Shown here: piece by piece, positions 35,218 to 44,496 of the stretch
Layout: every line of letters begins with the position of its first letter
Numbering within the stretch: position 1 is the first letter of the stretch
NCBI RefSeq assembly: GCF_014648655.1
Contig: NZ_BMRN01000003.1
Coordinates: forward strand, 476,797 to 540,796
DNA: 64,000 nucleotides
Origin: Streptomyces atratus
Lineage (GTDB): Bacteria; Actinomycetota; Actinomycetes; Streptomycetales; Streptomycetaceae
Direction: 5' to 3'
Made by a program: the position numbers and the translations under genes
Notes under the pieces: model-generated
The model's database searches: none
Told to the model about the DNA's origin: nothing
What the model saw: the letters and a program-made list of their open reading frames with translations, nothing else

Positions 35218-35740
35218 ATGCTTCACTGAGATGCACCCCTGACTGAGACCGGTCGCCTGCGCCTGGGCCGCTGCGTGGTCGAGGAGGGCAGAGCGCTGCG
35301 GCGGGCTGCCGAGCGCTTCCAGATATCGCCCACAACGGCCCGGCGTCGGACGGACCGTACCGGCTGTTCGGCGAGGCGGGCATGGCGGACCGTTCGAGCC
35401 GTCCGCACACGAGCCCTCGCCGCCCCCGGCCCGGATCGAGCGGCGGATCATCAAGGTCCGGCTCCTGCGCCGGTGGGGACCGGACCGCATCACCGGCCTC
35501 TTCGGCCTGGCCCCTTCGGCCGTGCACCGGGTGCCGGCCCGCTTCGGTCCGGCCCGGCTCACGCACCTGGACCGCGCGACCGGCCGGCCCATACGCCGCT
35601 ACGAACGCGAACGGCCCGGTCAGCCGGTCCACGTGGACATCAAGAAGCTCGGCAACATCCCCGACGGCGGTGGCCACAAAGCGCTCGGCCCCCGAGCGGG
35701 CCGCAAGCCCCGGTCCGGCGCCCGGCAGGAGCCTGTCATC
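35218..35740 (+). pseudogene. Broken IS481-family transposase
   Basis: Starting MLH then a TGA at codon 4, the sequence goes on DAPLTETGRLRLGRCVVEEG and RRAAERFQISPTTARR, shifts frame to GEAGMADRSSRPHTSPRR, and shifts again to RIERRIIKVRLLRRWGPDRI then RYERERPGQPVHVDIKKLGN. These are consecutive pieces of the IS481-type HTH plus DDE transposases common in streptomycetes. The catalytic core after GGGHKALG is lost. One stop and at least two frameshifts make it inactive. It begins 116 bp after hutH, at the border of the biosynthetic island. Confidence 0.8.
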
Positions 35741-36138
35741 GGCGCGGAGCTGACCGGGGCGTCGCGTCGGTCCACCGAACGGGGCGCGAAGGCGGTACAG
35801 GAGCGCTGCGTCCCGCAGTGGGAAGCGGTCCGGCAAGCACTGGCGCACCGGACACGCCGGGGTGGCGCCGCAGCTGCGCGGAGTCGTCCGGCAGCAGCGT
35901 GGGCGCCAGTAACTCCCAGGAATAATTAGTGAGTTCACGAAAAGGCCCGGAGGCGGCCGGTGATGCGGAACTCGTGCCACTGCAACGGGCGTGTCCTGTC
36001 GGTCCCATGTCCGACGGAAGGCGGCCGGGGAGACATCGCGAATCGCTGTCACGGCCCCCCGGGCGGCCTGCGTGGGTCCGGTGGATTTCCCTGCCCGTCC
36101 ACGGTTTCCTGGCGATTCGGCAACATGCGAGAAGGTAA
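35741..36138. other. 398-bp stretch without a supported gene
   Basis: Frames crossing it are low-complexity and lack starts. It separates the IS481 remnant from the transferase pseudogene and probably consists of decayed element sequence. Confidence 0.35.
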
Positions 36139-37087
36139 TCAATCGACGGCCGGGGGGGCGATGTGTGGAAGCCCCGGATCGGACTGTGAGAAGCGCCGAG
36201 TTGTCACTCCTGGGTATTCAGGATTTATGCGATGTGGTTCAAAATTAAACAGCATGGGTGCCGAGGTGGAACCGGGCGGTGAATTGATTCGGTGGACGCC
36301 TTTCCGGTCCGCGTGCCGAAGTGACTTCTCCGGGGTGGGCTCAATTTCCGGGTGAGCGCGCAGTCGGACCGGGTCGGCTGTCCCGGCGGGGATGGCTGAG
36401 GAGGCTGTCCAAGGTGTCGGTATCGGCAGGTCGGTGACAGACCACGCTTTGGCCGTTCCGGGCACCCCGGCGGCGACCGTGATGGTGCCGGCAGTGGCTG
36501 GATGCGTCTCCACCCGGTCCAGCGGAACCGTGTTGCCGACGCCGACCGCCTTGAGTGCGGCCCCCTTACGGGGCCGGCAGTCCAGGAACGCCTGGCGCAG
36601 CGGATCCCCGGCGAGCCCGTCCGGTTGCCTCACCTCGGACGGGGTGGGGGTGGCCGGCGCGAGCTCGTCCACGCGGATGTCCCGTGCCCGTTCGACATCG
36701 ACGCCGACCGGCGCACCGGCCGCGGCGAGCATGTCGCAGCCTGAGGTGTGGGAGATGCTGATCCAACACATGACCTGCGGGTTCAGTATCGTCGGCGGGC
36801 CGTGCTCCTGGTCCCCGCAGCCCGGACACGGCCTGCGACCCAGGTGGATCCGCTCCGGCGGCGCGCCCGGCAGACCGGCCAGGACGCGGCGCACCGACGC
36901 CCGGTTGCCGACGAACCCCGTGGCCCCGGCCGGGGAGCGGATGCGTCCCGGACGCCGCAATTCGGAGTCGTCCAGGAGGGCCGGGTTCGCGGTCAGGACG
37001 GTCGTCGCACCCCGCCACCACCACGCGGCCGCCCCGGATGCCCGGGAGCTCGATGGCTTGTTCTGTACTGAGCTGAGGCACGGTCAT
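36139..37087 (-). pseudogene. Decayed Sfp-type 4'-phosphopantetheinyl transferase
   Basis: A start ATG at 37087 gives MTVPQLSTEQAIELPGIRGG; the continuation AWWWRGATTVLTANPALLDD is in another frame, so a frameshift near 37025 breaks the N-terminus. The second frame then carries the family blocks: NRASVRRVLAGLPG, RPCPGCGDQEHGPP, WISISHTSG, GVDVER and LKAVGVG. The catalytic WxxKEA motif reads CRPRKGA: Trp became Arg and the essential Glu became Gly by single-base changes (tgg to cgg, gag to ggg). Such an enzyme would prime the ACP/PCP domains of this cluster; this copy should be inactive. Confidence 0.75.
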
Positions 37088-37335
37088 GTGTCGAGACGTC
37101 AGGTCGGCCGCCCCGGCCGGCCGGCGACCGGTGACAGCTAGTGGACAGCGACACGCCGCGAACATTGCTCGCTGTCATCATATGAGTGTGATCCGTGTCC
37201 GAGCGGAGGCCGGTCCCCGGGGGGTTACAGGGGAGTGCTGCAACTTGCTGACACCCGGCCGGTGGTTCGGGGGGATGGTTGGCGAGGTCCGCTACGGAGA
37301 ACGGACTTTATCGGGGGCGCGTCCGCTGCCCGGCG

Positions 37336-37363
37336 TTGACTTAGTTCGCGACCAGCCCATAAT
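37336..37363 (+). promoter_or_regulatory. Candidate promoter of the regulator pair
   Basis: TTGACT, 16-bp spacer, CATAAT, about 200 bp before the first regulator. The 473-bp stretch 37088-37560 has no gene and is noticeably less GC-rich than its surroundings in its right half, leaving a leader of roughly 190 bases. Confidence 0.55.
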
Positions 37364-37560
37364 GTCGGGAGTTCAAAGGTTAGGTGGCTTGACCTCCCGC
37401 GGTCGGGCACGTCGCGTCGTGAATTTTTCCCGACGGGTGAATAGGCAATGAATTCGTGGTGATTGAGAAAAAGTTATTGCGTTGTGAATCCCCCCGGGGG
37501 TTGGGGTTGAGGGAATGTGATTCCTGATGTCGAAGTTACTGGCTTCGTCCTCAACGGGGG

Positions 37561-38520
37561 ATGAGTATTTCTTCCGCTGAACATTACGGGGAAATGATCG
37601 GTGCAATGAAGACTTCCACGTCTAAAACTTATGGTGAAGGCCTGATTCCGGTCGCGATCGGAACAGCTTCGGGGGGTATGGCGGCGGCCCGACCGGCCGA
37701 TTGCCCCGCCAATACCGCCGAAGGCATCAACAGCATGGAAAGCGCGTTGCTTCAGGCCCGTGCGCTGATCGAATCGACGATGTCCCTCCATCGGACCAGG
37801 CCGACGCGCGAAGCCCTTGTCATGCGTGCAGAAGATGCCGACGTCGACGAAACAGCCGCCCGTCTCATCGGGTTGGCACGGCACTCCGTCTCCGCGTCCC
37901 TGTTCGCCGACGGGAACGTCTCTGCCGTGTTCGAGGCGCTCGCCGCCCACGCGACCCCCTCCCGGGAGCGTACCGAGCGGAGCGGGGCCGGCGTCCGGGG
38001 CGGTCCGACCGTCCGACTGCTGTGCACGCCGCAGGCGGTGAGCAACGGCATGCCGAGCGCCGCCGACTTCCGGGGCACCCGGTGCGAGATTCGGGTTACC
38101 GAGGGCGAGTTGCGCGGGATGCTGATCGTCGACAGCCGAGTCGCCCTCATACTGGCCTGTCCGGAGAGGGCGGGGCACGCCGCGGTCGTCAAGGACACGG
38201 CGTCGGCGCGCGCCCTGGACCTGCTTTTCGCCGGATCGTGGGCCAACGCCCGGTCACTCGCCGAGCACCAGCGCATGAGCGCGCGGCTGCGGACGGAGTC
38301 TGCGCGGCGCATCCTGGAACGGCTGCGTGAGGGCCGCACCGATGACGTGGCGGCGCGCGAACTTCAGGTGTCGCTGCGCACGTACCGCCGTCATGTCGCG
38401 GAGATCATGCGCGAGCTCGGGGCCAACTCCCGTTTCCAGGCCGGGGTCCGAGCCGTGGAGATGGGTCTGCTGCCCCAGCGCACCGACGCTCCCCTGCTGC
38501 AGAGAATCACGACGTCATGA
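37561..38520 (+). CDS. Cluster-associated HTH (LuxR-like C-terminal) regulator 1
   Basis: 319 residues. The last 70 residues form the HTH: RRILERLREGRTDDVAAREL then QVSLRTYRRHVAEIMRELGA, followed by SRFQAGVRAVEMGLL. The middle resembles the PLD/TrmB-like sensor of a regulator family often beside NRPS and PKS genes. ATG 37561 has poor ribosome spacing; ATG 37594 or 37606 could be the real start. The stop overlaps the next regulator's ATG, and the two proteins are paralogues. Probable pathway-specific activator. Confidence 0.75.
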   Translation: MSISSAEHYGEMIGAMKTSTSKTYGEGLIPVAIGTASGGMAAARPADCPANTAEGINSMESALLQARALIESTMSLHRTRPTREALVMRAEDADVDETAARLIGLARHSVSASLFADGNVSAVFEALAAHATPSRERTERSGAGVRGGPTVRLLCTPQAVSNGMPSAADFRGTRCEIRVTEGELRGMLIVDSRVALILACPERAGHAAVVKDTASARALDLLFAGSWANARSLAEHQRMSARLRTESARRILERLREGRTDDVAARELQVSLRTYRRHVAEIMRELGANSRFQAGVRAVEMGLLPQRTDAPLLQRITTS

Positions 38521-39494
38521 CCGATTCCTATCCTGTCGGACGGCCCCGTCCCGACCCCGCCGAAGACGCCGGGGATCGGAACGAACAGCCCGCGGACGAC
38601 CTGGAGCAGACGCTCATGGAGGTCCGCCGGCTGATCGAGGCGACCGTCGTCAAGCACCGCGACCGAGTCGTGCGGGACTCCCTGATCACCACCGTCACCG
38701 CCGACTGCGGCGAGTTGGAATCGGTCGCCCTGCGACTCGTGTCCGAGGCCGAGCGGACCATCGACATCGTGCTGACCGACTCGGAGTACGCCGAGGCGAT
38801 CCGCTCCGTGTACTGGGAGCTGGCGCCCTGCCGGAAGCAGATCGAACTTCGGCTCCTGTGCACCCAGGCGATGCTCGACGACGGCGTGGTCCAACTCCAC
38901 ATGCTGGAGGGCCTTCCGTACGAGGTGCGGGTGGCCAGGGTACCGATGCTTCAGGCGTTGATCGTCGACGGGGCGGCTGCTCTCGTGACCGCGCAGTCGG
39001 TCATCGGACGGCGGGCCTCGGTGATCCGCGCCACGACCGTGACCCGCACACTGGGCACCCTCTTCGATGGGCTCTGGCGCCACGCGGTCCCGGTCGAGGA
39101 ACGGATCGACTTCGGTGACCGCGTCCGAGCGGACGCGGCCCGGCAGATCCTGGACTGCCTGCAGGTCGGCATCACCGACGAGGCCGCCGCGCGCGAGCTC
39201 TCCGTCTCGGTGCGCACCTATCGCCGGTACGTCGCGGAGATCATGGCTCTCCTGGGGGCGAGTTCCCGCTTCCAGGCGGGAGTTCGCGCAGCCGAGCTCG
39301 GGTTACTTCCCAAGGGAGGGCAGAGCGCCGCTCACGCACCCGCCGGGCTGCGCAAGGGGGGACTCGGACTGCCGGTCCAGCGTAGTTCGCGACGGCAGGA
39401 CGTACCGGCCCGGGAATCCGTGCGGGAGGCGAGCGACACCGACGGCACGCCGTGCCCGCGCAACGGCCCGTCCGGCACTGGCAGCTTCCTGTAG
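38517..39494 (+). CDS. Cluster-associated HTH (LuxR-like C-terminal) regulator 2
   Basis: 325 residues, ATGA overlap with regulator 1, so translation is coupled. The HTH part (RQILDCLQVGITDEAAAREL then SVSVRTYRRYVAEIMALLGA, SSRFQAGVRAAELGLL) closely matches regulator 1, and both have EVRRLIEAT/ARALIEST N-terminal helices and an LRLLCT block in the sensor part. A 65-residue disordered C-terminal tail is unique to this copy. A heteromeric or sequential activator pair is plausible. Confidence 0.75.
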   Translation: MTDSYPVGRPRPDPAEDAGDRNEQPADDLEQTLMEVRRLIEATVVKHRDRVVRDSLITTVTADCGELESVALRLVSEAERTIDIVLTDSEYAEAIRSVYWELAPCRKQIELRLLCTQAMLDDGVVQLHMLEGLPYEVRVARVPMLQALIVDGAAALVTAQSVIGRRASVIRATTVTRTLGTLFDGLWRHAVPVEERIDFGDRVRADAARQILDCLQVGITDEAAARELSVSVRTYRRYVAEIMALLGASSRFQAGVRAAELGLLPKGGQSAAHAPAGLRKGGLGLPVQRSSRRQDVPARESVREASDTDGTPCPRNGPSGTGSFL

Positions 39495-39764
39495 CCCTCG
39501 TTGCACCCGGTCGGTGGCGCCGGTTACACATGGACGACACGGGCGGCGTCCGCGTCACACGGACGTCCGAACGCCCCGAATCCCAAGAACTCCGGCGGCC
39601 GTTGTCTTTCCTGTGCCGCCGGTGACCCGGTATGCGGCGCAGCGTCGGGGACCTCACTCCCCGGGCCCGCGGCGAACCGGCAAGCGGGGTCCCGTCACCC
39701 GAACCTCACCCCGCCGGGTGCGGGCCCCGTTTCTGCCCATGTGTCGCGTGGAAGGTGTGGACAG

Positions 39765-40712
39765 TTGAACCCGACGCCGATCGGTCTGGTGTTCCCCGGG
39801 CAGGGGACGCAACGTCAAGGCATGGGCGATCCCTGGCGGGACACAGCCGCATGGAGCCTGGTCGACGAAATCTCCCGGCACTGCGGCGAGGACATCGAGG
39901 AGCTGCTGCTGCGCACCCCCACCGACGAGCTGCGTCGGACCGACCTGGCGCAGCTCTCGGTCTTCGCCGTGGCTGTGATGGCCCACGCGGAGGCTGTCCG
40001 GTGCGGGGCGCTGGACGGCGCAGTGGCGTGCGCGGGGCACAGCCTGGGGGAGTACGCAGCACTGGTGGCTGCCGGAGTGCTCACGCTGCCGGACGCCGTC
40101 ACCCTGGTGGCGGACCGGGGGCGGGCCATGCGCGACGCTGCGGAACGCCGCCCGGGCACCATGGGTGTGCTCGTCGGGGCCGGACTTCCGGAGGTCGAGG
40201 GACTGGCCGCAGGGGTGCGGGCCGAGGGCCTCGACGTCTGGGTGGCCAACGTCAACGCCCCCGGCCAGGTCGTGCTCTCCGGCTCCGAGGACGGTGTCGG
40301 GAGGGCGGCGGAACTGGCTCCGGGCATCGCGGCCAAACTGATCCGCCTGTCGGTGGGCGGCGCCTTCCACAGCCCCTTCATGGCGCCCGCGGCCGAGCGT
40401 CTGGCCCGGACCCTGCGGGGTGTGACGTTCGCCCCCGGGCACCTCCCGGTGGTCGCCAACGTGGACGCCGAGCCGCATCCCGGCGACGGGAACTGGCCGG
40501 AGCTGGCCGTGCGGCAGCTGGTGTCCCCGGTGCGTTGGGAGGAGAGCGTGCGGACCCTGACCGGACGGCTCGGCTGCCGGCGGCTCGTCGAGCTGGGACC
40601 CGGGCGCGTACTGACGGGCCTGATCCGCCGGATCGCTCCCGACGTCGAGGTGACCGCCATGGACAGCCCCGCAGCCCTGGACCGACGTCCCCCGACACAA
40701 GAAGACCGGTAG
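39765..40712 (+). CDS. Malonyl-CoA:ACP acyltransferase (FabD-like)
   Basis: 315 residues from TTG 39765 (GGAAGG upstream). FPGQGTQ, the nucleophile loop GHSLGEYAALVAAG (Ser93) and GAFHSPFM are the transacylase hallmarks. A discrete trans-acting enzyme like this loads malonyl units onto the two ACPs of the operon. It ends 2 bp before the thioesterase gene. The 270-bp gap before it shows only a weak promoter-like pair TTGCAC/TTACAC (39501-39529). Confidence 0.9.
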   Translation: MNPTPIGLVFPGQGTQRQGMGDPWRDTAAWSLVDEISRHCGEDIEELLLRTPTDELRRTDLAQLSVFAVAVMAHAEAVRCGALDGAVACAGHSLGEYAALVAAGVLTLPDAVTLVADRGRAMRDAAERRPGTMGVLVGAGLPEVEGLAAGVRAEGLDVWVANVNAPGQVVLSGSEDGVGRAAELAPGIAAKLIRLSVGGAFHSPFMAPAAERLARTLRGVTFAPGHLPVVANVDAEPHPGDGNWPELAVRQLVSPVRWEESVRTLTGRLGCRRLVELGPGRVLTGLIRRIAPDVEVTAMDSPAALDRRPPTQEDR

Positions 40713-40714
40713 CC

Positions 40715-41482
40715 GTGAACACCCTGAGCGACAACACCCGCAGCGACCAGACGTGGTTCCGGCGGTACGCCCCGACTGCCGCGCCGCGCATGCGACTCCT
40801 GTGCCTGCCGCACGCCGGCGGCACCGCGAGCTTCTACCACTCCTGGGGAAACGCCTTCGGCGACGACGTCGAGGTTCTGATCGCCCGGTATCCCGGACGC
40901 CAGGAACGGATCGCCGAGCCCTGCTTGGAGAGCATGGAGGAACTGGCCGACGCGGTGACCGCCGCCGTCCTGCCCCACCTGGACGTACCGCTGGCCATCT
41001 TCGGCCACAGCATGGGGGCCTCGCTCGCCTACGAGGTGACGGTCCGTCTGGAACGGGAGCACGGCTACGGCCCGAGCGTGCTCCTCGTCTCCTGCCAGCG
41101 GCCGCCCCACGGGCAGCGGCCGCGGAACGCGCATCTGGGCGGTGAGGAGTCCGTCCTCGCCGAGGTCCGCAGGCTCGGCGGCACCGACGCCGCACTGCTG
41201 GAGGACCCCGACCTCCGGGAACTCGTGATGCCTGCGCTCCAGGCCGACTTCGCCATTGTCGGGCGGTACGCCGAGGGAGGACCCCGGCCCGCCGTGCCCG
41301 TGCGCTGTCCGGTCATCGGTTACGTCGGGGACCGCGATCCCAACGTGACCGCGCAGGAGATGAGCGCCTGGTCCGGAGTCGCTCCGAGAGGCTTCGAACT
41401 GCGGGTGCTGCAGGGCGACCACTTCTACCTGGTGCCGCGGAGGGACGAGCTCGTCGCCGATCTGACATCCCGTCTGCGCTGA
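40715..41482 (+). CDS. Type II thioesterase
   Basis: 255 residues from GTG 40715. LCLPHAGGTASFYHSW, PGRQERI, the nucleophile GHSMGA (Ser99), the Asp of GDRDPNV and the His of GDHFYLV are the standard TEII pattern. Such enzymes remove stalled or wrongly loaded acyl groups from PCP and ACP domains. Its place in a type II PKS operon next to an NRPS fits an editing role. Confidence 0.92.
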   Translation: MNTLSDNTRSDQTWFRRYAPTAAPRMRLLCLPHAGGTASFYHSWGNAFGDDVEVLIARYPGRQERIAEPCLESMEELADAVTAAVLPHLDVPLAIFGHSMGASLAYEVTVRLEREHGYGPSVLLVSCQRPPHGQRPRNAHLGGEESVLAEVRRLGGTDAALLEDPDLRELVMPALQADFAIVGRYAEGGPRPAVPVRCPVIGYVGDRDPNVTAQEMSAWSGVAPRGFELRVLQGDHFYLVPRRDELVADLTSRLR

Positions 41483-41779
41483 ATCCGGACCTTGCCGGGC
41501 CCGGTGCCGGGCCGCCTCGGGCGTCCCCGTCCGTGCGGGCCGCGGCGGTCCCGCGTCGCCTGTCGGCCGGCGGCCCGGGGCCGCCGAACGATGCCGGCGT
41601 CGAGCGGTGAGGCGGCCGAACCATGCCGTACTCCGGCTGTTTCCGCTGCCCGCAGAAAGTCTGCAACTTACTTGGCAGCTTTTTGCAATGCGGCTTGCTG
41701 AAGTGGATAGCCGTGTCTTAGAAATCTCAAGGAAGTTGCTGAAATTGCCTTTGGGGCAATTCGTGAAAGGGATACAGGC
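41483..41779 (+). promoter_or_regulatory. Low-GC leader before the ACP-ketosynthase operon
   Basis: A 297-bp gap without a gene. From about 41640 the sequence is much richer in A and T than any other part of the operon, with a stem TTGCC-n5-GGCAA just before the ACP start and repeated GCTTGCTGAA/GTTGCTGAAA. It probably holds a second promoter or leader structure. Confidence 0.4.
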
Positions 41780-42034
41780 GTGGCTGCTGAAACGCGTGAA
41801 GAGCGTCTTGTCGTCATCAAGGAAATCGTCTGCGACATTCTTGAGATCGAGGAGGACGAAGTCTCGGAAACCAGCCTTTTCAAAGAGGACCACAACGCCG
41901 ACTCGCTCCGCGCGATCGAGATCCTCGCGGCCCTGGAGAAGGAGTTCGGCGTGGTCATCAACCAGGCCGAACTGCCGCGGATGGTGAACCTCACGGGCGT
42001 GTACGAGGTCGTTTCGGAGCCGGCCGGCTGGTGA
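41780..42034 (+). CDS. Acyl carrier protein 1
   Basis: 84 residues from GTG 41780. Helical ACP with the phosphopantetheine site HNADSLRAIEIL (Ser42) and an acidic helix before it. It likely carries the growing chain for the ketosynthase encoded just downstream. Confidence 0.92.
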   Translation: MAAETREERLVVIKEIVCDILEIEEDEVSETSLFKEDHNADSLRAIEILAALEKEFGVVINQAELPRMVNLTGVYEVVSEPAGW

Positions 42035-42094
42035 TCCGCCCGCGGAGCCTTGAGGCGGCGCGCGCGTAGGTCGGACGTGGACAGGGAGGTAGGC

Positions 42095-43357
42095 ATGTCG
42101 GCAGTGCACGACGCCGGTCCGGGGACAACGGGGCGGCACCGCGTGGTTCTGACGGGACTCGGAGTGGTCTCCAGCATCGGGCTGGGGGTGAAGGAGTTTC
42201 TCGGAGGACTGCGGGAGGGCCGCAGCGGGGCCCGGCCCATCACGGTGTTCGACACCGAAGGGTTCGCCCACGCGAACGGCTGCGAGATCGTCGAGTTCGA
42301 TCCGCTGGACTGGATCCGTACCCTGGACGCGCAACATCTCGGCAGGGCGGCACAGTTCTCGGCCGCCGCGGCCCGGATGGCCTTGGAGGACGCAGGGCTG
42401 GATGCCGCCGATCTGCGCGGCCGACGCGGCCTGATCTCCATCGGCACCACCGACGGCGAATCCTACGACCTCGATCAGCTGGTCGAGGACGAACTCAAGG
42501 GCGGAGCCGGGGCGTTCGACCCGGTGGCGGCCCGGAGGATTCCCGCCGGGCGGCTCTCGGTCGCCATCGCCCAGGAGCTCGAACTGGCCGATGCCGAAGC
42601 CGTCACTGTCCCGACCGCCTGCGCCGCCGGCAACTACGCCATCGGCTACGGCTTCGACGCCGTGCGCTCCGGCGAGGCGGACTACGCGTTCTGCGGCGGC
42701 GCGGACGCCATGTGCCGCAAGACGTTCACCGGTTTCTACCGGCTGGGAACCATCGCGCCGGAGCGTTGTCAGCCCTTCGACGCCGACCGCAAGGGCATTC
42801 TCACCGGTGAGGGCGCCGGGGTGCTCGTCCTGGAACGACTGGAGTCGGCCCTGGAGCGCGGCGCCACCATCTACGCCGAGGTGCTCGGCTACGGCCTCAA
42901 CTGCGACGCCCACCACCAGGTGGCGCCCAACCGGGCGAGCGTCGCGCGCTGCATGGAACTCGCCCTGGACAACGCGGGCGTGAAGCCGGCCGAAGTGGAC
43001 CTGATCTCCGCCCACGGGACGGGGACCAGGGCAAACGACATCACCGAGGCCGGGGCGATCCGCGAGGTGTTCGGCACGCCGCCGCGCACCGTCTCCATGA
43101 AGTCGATGCTGGGCCACAGCATGGGCGCGGCCAGCGCCCTGGGCGCCATCGGCTGTGCGCTGGCGATCGCCAACCGCTTCATCCCGCCCACGATCAACCA
43201 CGTCACCACTGACCCGGAGTGCGATGTCGACTGCGTGCCGAACCAAGCCGTAGAGGCCGACCTCAAGGTCGTCCAGAACAACGGCCTGGCGTTCGGCGGC
43301 AACAACGCCGTGGTCCTCCTCGGCCGGTACGACCGACCCGAGGAGGAAACATGCTGA
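42095..43357 (+). CDS. Beta-ketoacyl synthase (KS-alpha type)
   Basis: 420 residues from ATG 42095, preceded by GGGAGG. The catalytic set is complete: Cys176 in VPTACAAGN, His in SAHGTGTRAND and His in KSMLGHSMGAAS; the C-terminal GLAFGGNNAVVLL is present. A discrete condensing enzyme of the type II class. The stop overlaps the next KS start by seven bases (43351-43357), a hint of paired subunits. Confidence 0.93.
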   Translation: MSAVHDAGPGTTGRHRVVLTGLGVVSSIGLGVKEFLGGLREGRSGARPITVFDTEGFAHANGCEIVEFDPLDWIRTLDAQHLGRAAQFSAAAARMALEDAGLDAADLRGRRGLISIGTTDGESYDLDQLVEDELKGGAGAFDPVAARRIPAGRLSVAIAQELELADAEAVTVPTACAAGNYAIGYGFDAVRSGEADYAFCGGADAMCRKTFTGFYRLGTIAPERCQPFDADRKGILTGEGAGVLVLERLESALERGATIYAEVLGYGLNCDAHHQVAPNRASVARCMELALDNAGVKPAEVDLISAHGTGTRANDITEAGAIREVFGTPPRTVSMKSMLGHSMGAASALGAIGCALAIANRFIPPTINHVTTDPECDVDCVPNQAVEADLKVVQNNGLAFGGNNAVVLLGRYDRPEEETC

Positions 43358-44496
43358 GCCGTTCGATCATCGGGATGGGCGCCGTGGCCAGCACCGGGAG
43401 GGGAGTCCGGCCGCTCTTCGACAACCTGTGCCGGGGCCGCACCGGGCGCGCCGAGCTGCGAGGTTTCGACCGCACCCGCTTCCGGGCGCAGCACGCCTAC
43501 GAGGTGGACGACCGCCCGGCGGAGGGCCGGGACGTGCCCGCCCGCGCCACCGCGCTGTTGATCGACGCGATCGGGCAGGCGGCGGCCGACGCGGGCCTGG
43601 GCGAGGATCTCTCCGGCGTACCGATACTCATCGGCACGGGGCTGCGCGAGCTGCGCTCCCTGGAGCTCTGGTGGCGTGAGGGCACCGATCTGGACGACAC
43701 CGGCCTGCACTTCGGCACCGCACTGCGCGAGCGGTTCAACGCCGATGTGACGCACACCTTCTCCAACGCCTGCTCCGCCTCGCTGTACGCCCTGGCGCTC
43801 GGCTCGGACCTGCTGGCCGAGGAAGGGGACCACGCGCCCGGCACGGTCGTCGTCGCGGGCGTGGATGTGCTCACCGAGAGCATGTACGGCCTGCTGGAGC
43901 GTGTCCACCCGGCCCCGCCGGACCGGGTGCGCCCCTTCGACCGGGACCGCACCGGAGTCCTCATGGGCGACGGCGCCGCCGCCGTTGTGCTCAGCCGGGA
44001 CGCCGGCGGCAGGCGGGCGCACGCCCGGCTGCGCAGCGTCGCCGTCAACTGCGACGCGTTCCACGTCACCGCACCCTCCCCGGAGGGCATCGCGAAGGCG
44101 ATGCGCACGGCGTACGACATGGCGGGCGTCAAACCGAAGGACATCGATCTGGTGATGCTGCACGGCACCGGGACCCTGCTCAACGACGAGGCCGAGGCGA
44201 CGGCGATGGCCGATGCGCTGGGAGACGCCGCGAACGGTCCGCTGATGACGGCGATCAAGTCGATGACCGGTCACACCTCGGGCGCTTCCGGCCTGATGGG
44301 ACTGGTCATGGGCGTCACCTCGCTCAACGAAGGACGCGTCCCGCCCACCGTCGGCCTCGAACAGCCGGTGGAGGAGGCCGCGGAATTCCGCTTCGTGACC
44401 GGTGACGCCGCGTCCGCGTCGATGAATGTGGCGCAGCTCAATGCATTCGGATTCGGCGGCATCAACGCCGTCGCCATTGTGGAGGCCGCTCCGTGA
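43351..44496 (+). CDS. Second beta-ketoacyl synthase with intact triad
   Basis: 381 residues from ATG 43351 (AGGAGG upstream). Cys141 in SNACSASLYAL, His in LHGTGTLLNDEA and His in KSMTGHTSGAS are all present, so it should be catalytic and is not a chain-length factor in the strict sense. The N-terminus is shorter than in KS 1. It overlaps the KS-like gene downstream by four bases. Confidence 0.88.
   Translation: MLSRSIIGMGAVASTGRGVRPLFDNLCRGRTGRAELRGFDRTRFRAQHAYEVDDRPAEGRDVPARATALLIDAIGQAAADAGLGEDLSGVPILIGTGLRELRSLELWWREGTDLDDTGLHFGTALRERFNADVTHTFSNACSASLYALALGSDLLAEEGDHAPGTVVVAGVDVLTESMYGLLERVHPAPPDRVRPFDRDRTGVLMGDGAAAVVLSRDAGGRRAHARLRSVAVNCDAFHVTAPSPEGIAKAMRTAYDMAGVKPKDIDLVMLHGTGTLLNDEAEATAMADALGDAANGPLMTAIKSMTGHTSGASGLMGLVMGVTSLNEGRVPPTVGLEQPVEEAAEFRFVTGDAASASMNVAQLNAFGFGGINAVAIVEAAP

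Noticed and set aside
39815..43246. Long minus-strand open frame (over 1100 codons) across the AT, TEII, ACP and KS genes
   Set aside because: It is antisense to four well-supported genes; its sequence is low-complexity and has no family motif. A product of high GC at third positions.
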